Assembly: GCA_000752675.2 (NCBI GenBank)
Contig: LM994626.1
Span: 75,004 to 139,003 of the forward strand
Length of the DNA stretch: 64,000 nt
Direction: 5' to 3'
Source: a bacterium OL-1
GTDB lineage: Bacteria; Actinomycetota; Coriobacteriia; Coriobacteriales; Atopobiaceae
Below are positions 61,578 to 64,000 of this stretch, one piece after another. Below the pieces are notes generated by a model. The model searched no databases. It was not told the origin of the DNA and saw only the letters and a list, made by a program, of their open reading frames with translations. Made by a program: the position numbers and the translations under genes. The first letter of the stretch is position 1. Each line of letters begins with the position of its first letter.

Positions 61578-61620
61578 ACGGGATTAAGTTGCCGGGCAAT
61601 GGAATCCCGTTGCCCGGCAA
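61578..61620. terminator. Interleaved hairpins between two convergent genes
   Basis: ACGGGATT (61578-61585), TTGCCGGGCAA (61589-61599), AATCCCGT (61603-61610), TTGCCCGGCAA (61610-61620). The first and third pair, and the second and fourth pair, so the arms interleave. A-run/T-run partners follow on each strand, giving a likely two-way terminator. Confidence 0.65.
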
Positions 61621-61637
61621 AAAAGTTGCATGCTGCG

Positions 61638-62315
61638 CTAGCGCACGAAGGGGTTGCTCGCCAGCTCCTCGGCCATCGTGGTGGCAGGACCGTGCCCGCA
61701 GAGAAGCACCGTCTGTGGCGCGATCTCGCGGCCCATACGTGCAAGCGAACGGCGCATGGCGTCCGAGTCTCCACCTGCAAGGTCAGTGCGACCGCACGAC
61801 CCCGGGAAGAGCGTATCACCCACAAAGGCAATCCCTTCGGCCGTGCCCTCTCCCACCAGGCAGATGCCGCCCGGCGTGTGGCCGGGCGTCTCCATCACGC
61901 GAAAGCGCGCCGTTCCCACCGCAAGGACGTTTCCCTCGGCAAGCAGGCGAGAAGGCTCGGGCGCATCGTCGTCGTAGGCAATGCCGGAGCCAGAATACGC
62001 CGGGTCGCCAGCATGTTTGGCCATCTCGGCGTCTGCCGCCGAAATCGCAAAGGGTGCACCCGTCGCCGAGACAAGCGCCGCCACGCCACCCACGTGGTCA
62101 CCGTGGCCGTGGGTCGCCGCCACGCACACGACCTTCTCGCCGGCAAGCGCCGTTGCTATGCGCGCACCGACGGCTCCAGGGTCCACGACCAGTGCCTCGC
62201 CGGCAGAGACGTAAGCGTAGCAGTTGGTCTGGATGGGCCCCACGACAAAGACGTGCACCACGTCGCCGCCGTCTGACGCCGCAAACGACCCCGCATCGCG
62301 GAAGTAGTTCTTCAT
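61638..62315 (-). CDS. Metallo-beta-lactamase-fold hydrolase (glyoxalase II-like)
   Basis: 225 residues. The zinc motif HGHGDH (His69, His71, Asp73, His74) follows the opening GPIQTNCYAYV, with further His in METPGHTPGGICLV and Asp in AFVGDTLFPGSCGRTD. This YcbL/GloB-type layout cleaves thioesters such as S-lactoylglutathione analogues. It lies 2 bp after the rel gene stop on the same strand, so it is in the rel operon, as in many Gram-positives. Confidence 0.92.
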   Translation of the reverse strand: MKNYFRDAGSFAASDGGDVVHVFVVGPIQTNCYAYVSAGEALVVDPGAVGARIATALAGEKVVCVAATHGHGDHVGGVAALVSATGAPFAISAADAEMAKHAGDPAYSGSGIAYDDDAPEPSRLLAEGNVLAVGTARFRVMETPGHTPGGICLVGEGTAEGIAFVGDTLFPGSCGRTDLAGGDSDAMRRSLARMGREIAPQTVLLCGHGPATTMAEELASNPFVR

Positions 62316-62317
62316 GG

Positions 62318-64000
62318 CTACACCCGCTGCTTCATCTGGTTGGCGCCCTCGCCTGGCATGATGCGGCGCGCGTCGTAGACCGAAGGCACGCGGGATACGC
62401 TGGCGAGAAGCGCGTCAAGCAGGCTCGCGTCCGAGATTGCCACAATAAAGCGCAGACGCGCGATGCCCTGCTTGCCCGTCTGCGTGGCCGCGGAGAGGAT
62501 GTTGCCGCCCGCGTCGCCAATGGCGATGGTGATGTCCTTGAGAAGCCCCATCCGATCCGTAGCCTCGACCACAATCTCGACCCTGAACTCCGTGGCGCCG
62601 GAGGTATCCCACTCCACGGAGATCATGCGCTCGGGGTGGTTCATGAGGTCGCGCACGTTGGGGCAGTTGGCGCGGTGCACAGATACGCCGCGCCCGCGCG
62701 TCACAAAGCCCACGATGTCGTCGCCGGCAACGGGGTTGCAGCAGTGCGCAAGATGGACGAGAAGGTCAGCGTCGCCCTTCACGACCACGCCGCAGTTGCT
62801 GCGACGCCTGGCGCCCTTTGCAGTCTGCGTAATGGCGTAGGACTGCATGAGGGGCTTGTTCTCCTTGATGGCCTCCTCGCGCTTGGCCTGGCGCTCAGCC
62901 TCCTTGCGCGCGGCCTCGAGCTGCTCTGGCGAACCCTCCTCGAGGATCTCCTCGATGCGGTTGGCCACCTGCTTGGCCGAGACCTTGCCCGTGCCAATGC
63001 CGGCAAAGAGGTCGTCGGGCGTGCGGTAGTCGAACTGAGGGTACACGCGCTCGATGGCCTTGACGGTGCGCTGCGTAGAGATGCCGTAGCCGCGGCGCCG
63101 CAGCTCGTGGGCAAGCTCGCTTCTGCCCTGCTCGGCGTCGTCCGCGCGCGTCTCCACCGAGAAGTACTTGCGAATCTTGGCGCGCGCCGAGGGCGTGACC
63201 ACGATGTTCATCCAGTCGCGACTGGGCTTGGCATTCTTGTTGGTGAGGACCTCAACGCGGTCACCCATGTTGAGCTTGTAGGTGAGCGGCACAACCGACC
63301 CGTTGACCTTTGCTCCCACGCAGTGGTTGCCCACCTCGGTGTGGACGGCGTAGGCAAAGTCGAGCGGCGTCGAGTCGCGACGCAGGCTCATGACCTCACC
63401 CTTTGGCGTGAAGACAAAGATCTCGTGCTCAAAGAGATCTACTCGCAGGCTGTTCAGGAACTCGTGCGGGTCGTCGATGTCGTCCTCGACGGCCCAGTCG
63501 AGGCTCTTGCGGATCCAGTTGATGGTCGAGTCGATCGAGCGATCCTCGGCCGACATCTTGCCCTGGGAGTTGCCAGCCTTCTTGTAGAGCCAGTGGGCAG
63601 CGACGCCGTACTCGGAGGCCTCGTGCATCTCGACCGTGCGAATCTGGATCTCGATGGGCTTGCCGTCTGGGCCCACCACCGTGGTGTGGAGCGACTGGTA
63701 GAGGTTGGCCTTGGGCGTGGCGATGTAGTCCTTGAAGCGGCCGGGCATGGGGTGCCACAGCGTGTGGACGGCACCAAGCGCCGAATAGCAGTCCCCCACC
63801 GTCTGCGTGATGATGCGCAGGGCGATAAGGTCGTAGATGTCCGAGAAGTCCCGGCCCTTGCGGGTCATCTTCTGGTAGATGGACCAGAGGTGCTTGGGGC
63901 GGCCGGTAATCTGGTAGTTCTTGAGACCCACGCGCTTGAGCTCGTCGTCCAGGGTCTTGATGGCCGCCTCGGTGTCGTCCTCGCGCTGGGCGCGCGAGTC
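62318..64000 (-). CDS. rel: (p)ppGpp synthetase/hydrolase Rel (5' end outside window)
   Basis: 561 codons are visible up to the window edge. The frame stays open, so the HD hydrolase domain lies beyond. The visible part has the synthetase domain (YDLIALRIITQTVGDCYSALG, RFKDYIATPKANLYQSLHTTV, EIQIRTVEMHEASEYGVAAHW), TGS (EIFVFTPKGEVMSLRRDSTPLDFAYAVHTEVG, in two pieces), a zinc-finger/helical region (HLAHCCNPVAGDDIVG) and a C-terminal ACT. It controls the stringent response. The metallo-hydrolase gene follows 2 bp downstream. Confidence 0.96.
   Translation of the reverse strand, partial: DSRAQREDDTEAAIKTLDDELKRVGLKNYQITGRPKHLWSIYQKMTRKGRDFSDIYDLIALRIITQTVGDCYSALGAVHTLWHPMPGRFKDYIATPKANLYQSLHTTVVGPDGKPIEIQIRTVEMHEASEYGVAAHWLYKKAGNSQGKMSAEDRSIDSTINWIRKSLDWAVEDDIDDPHEFLNSLRVDLFEHEIFVFTPKGEVMSLRRDSTPLDFAYAVHTEVGNHCVGAKVNGSVVPLTYKLNMGDRVEVLTNKNAKPSRDWMNIVVTPSARAKIRKYFSVETRADDAEQGRSELAHELRRRGYGISTQRTVKAIERVYPQFDYRTPDDLFAGIGTGKVSAKQVANRIEEILEEGSPEQLEAARKEAERQAKREEAIKENKPLMQSYAITQTAKGARRRSNCGVVVKGDADLLVHLAHCCNPVAGDDIVGFVTRGRGVSVHRANCPNVRDLMNHPERMISVEWDTSGATEFRVEIVVEATDRMGLLKDITIAIGDAGGNILSAATQTGKQGIARLRFIVAISDASLLDALLASVSRVPSVYDARRIMPGEGANQMKQRV

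Overview
The window looks like chromosomal DNA from a GC-rich, anaerobic, Gram-positive actinobacterium of the Coriobacteriia, most like Atopobiaceae (Olsenella/Atopobium relatives). This is inferred from base composition, the desulfoferrodoxin, the lic-type cell-surface genes, the LPXTG surface protein, a lysine riboswitch in front of lysA, and GAAC-N4-GTTC type SOS control of ruvC. No rRNA or tRNA gene was recognised. Most of the DNA is ordinary chromosome; the accessory parts are the first 15.8 kb, the surface-protein locus at 37.9-40.7 kb and several repeat-bearing intergenic regions.

Region 1 (1-15.8 kb) is a cell-surface glycopolymer island. It has five glycosyltransferases (GT2 and GT4), a DUF2304 partner protein, a Wzx/TacF-like flippase and two LicD genes. 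One LicD gene is cut by a complete IS5-family element with a CTAG target duplication. An operon follows in which an ABC importer (Tat-type binding protein, ATPase, fused double permease) is joined to a LicC-like nucleotidyltransferase carrying an N-terminal winged helix. Next to it lies a three-domain protein: winged helix, LicC-like nucleotidyltransferase and LicA-like kinase. Together these resemble the pneumococcal lic1/lic2 system (kinase, cytidylyltransferase, transferases, flippase). Here an ABC importer sits where a LicB permease would be expected, and the activating enzymes carry DNA-binding domains. This is the best candidate in the window for an undescribed system.

Region 2 (15.9-36 kb) is mostly DNA metabolism: ruvCAB with a LexA-like box, an NAD-synthetase-like protein that has lost its catalytic motifs, desulfoferrodoxin, dnaE, addA and addB, a TrpR/YerC-like repressor, a HIRAN protein, a DUF2974 hydrolase and an iron-type alcohol dehydrogenase.

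Region 3 (36-41.5 kb) has a YtrA-type GntR regulator with a clear palindromic operator, its membrane partner, and an LPXTG surface protein gene with two in-frame TAG codons, both where the repeat family has Trp. thpR follows.

Region 4 (41.6-48.1 kb) is lysine/diaminopimelate synthesis by the acetylated branch: lysA-dapA-dapB-dapH behind a lysine riboswitch, a divergent M20 deacylase and a PatA-like aminotransferase. Region 5 (48.2-64 kb) holds small hypotheticals, a LysR regulator, tatA, MTA phosphorylase, PaaK plus an ACT protein, pdxR/pdxST, a phosphofructokinase, an MgtC-like protein, a radical SAM protein, a class II amidotransferase, a metallo-hydrolase and the 3' part of rel. Several intergenic regions carry paired inverted repeats. 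The most striking is at 53.75-54.0 kb, where four copies of a 26-bp element flank an AT-rich core.
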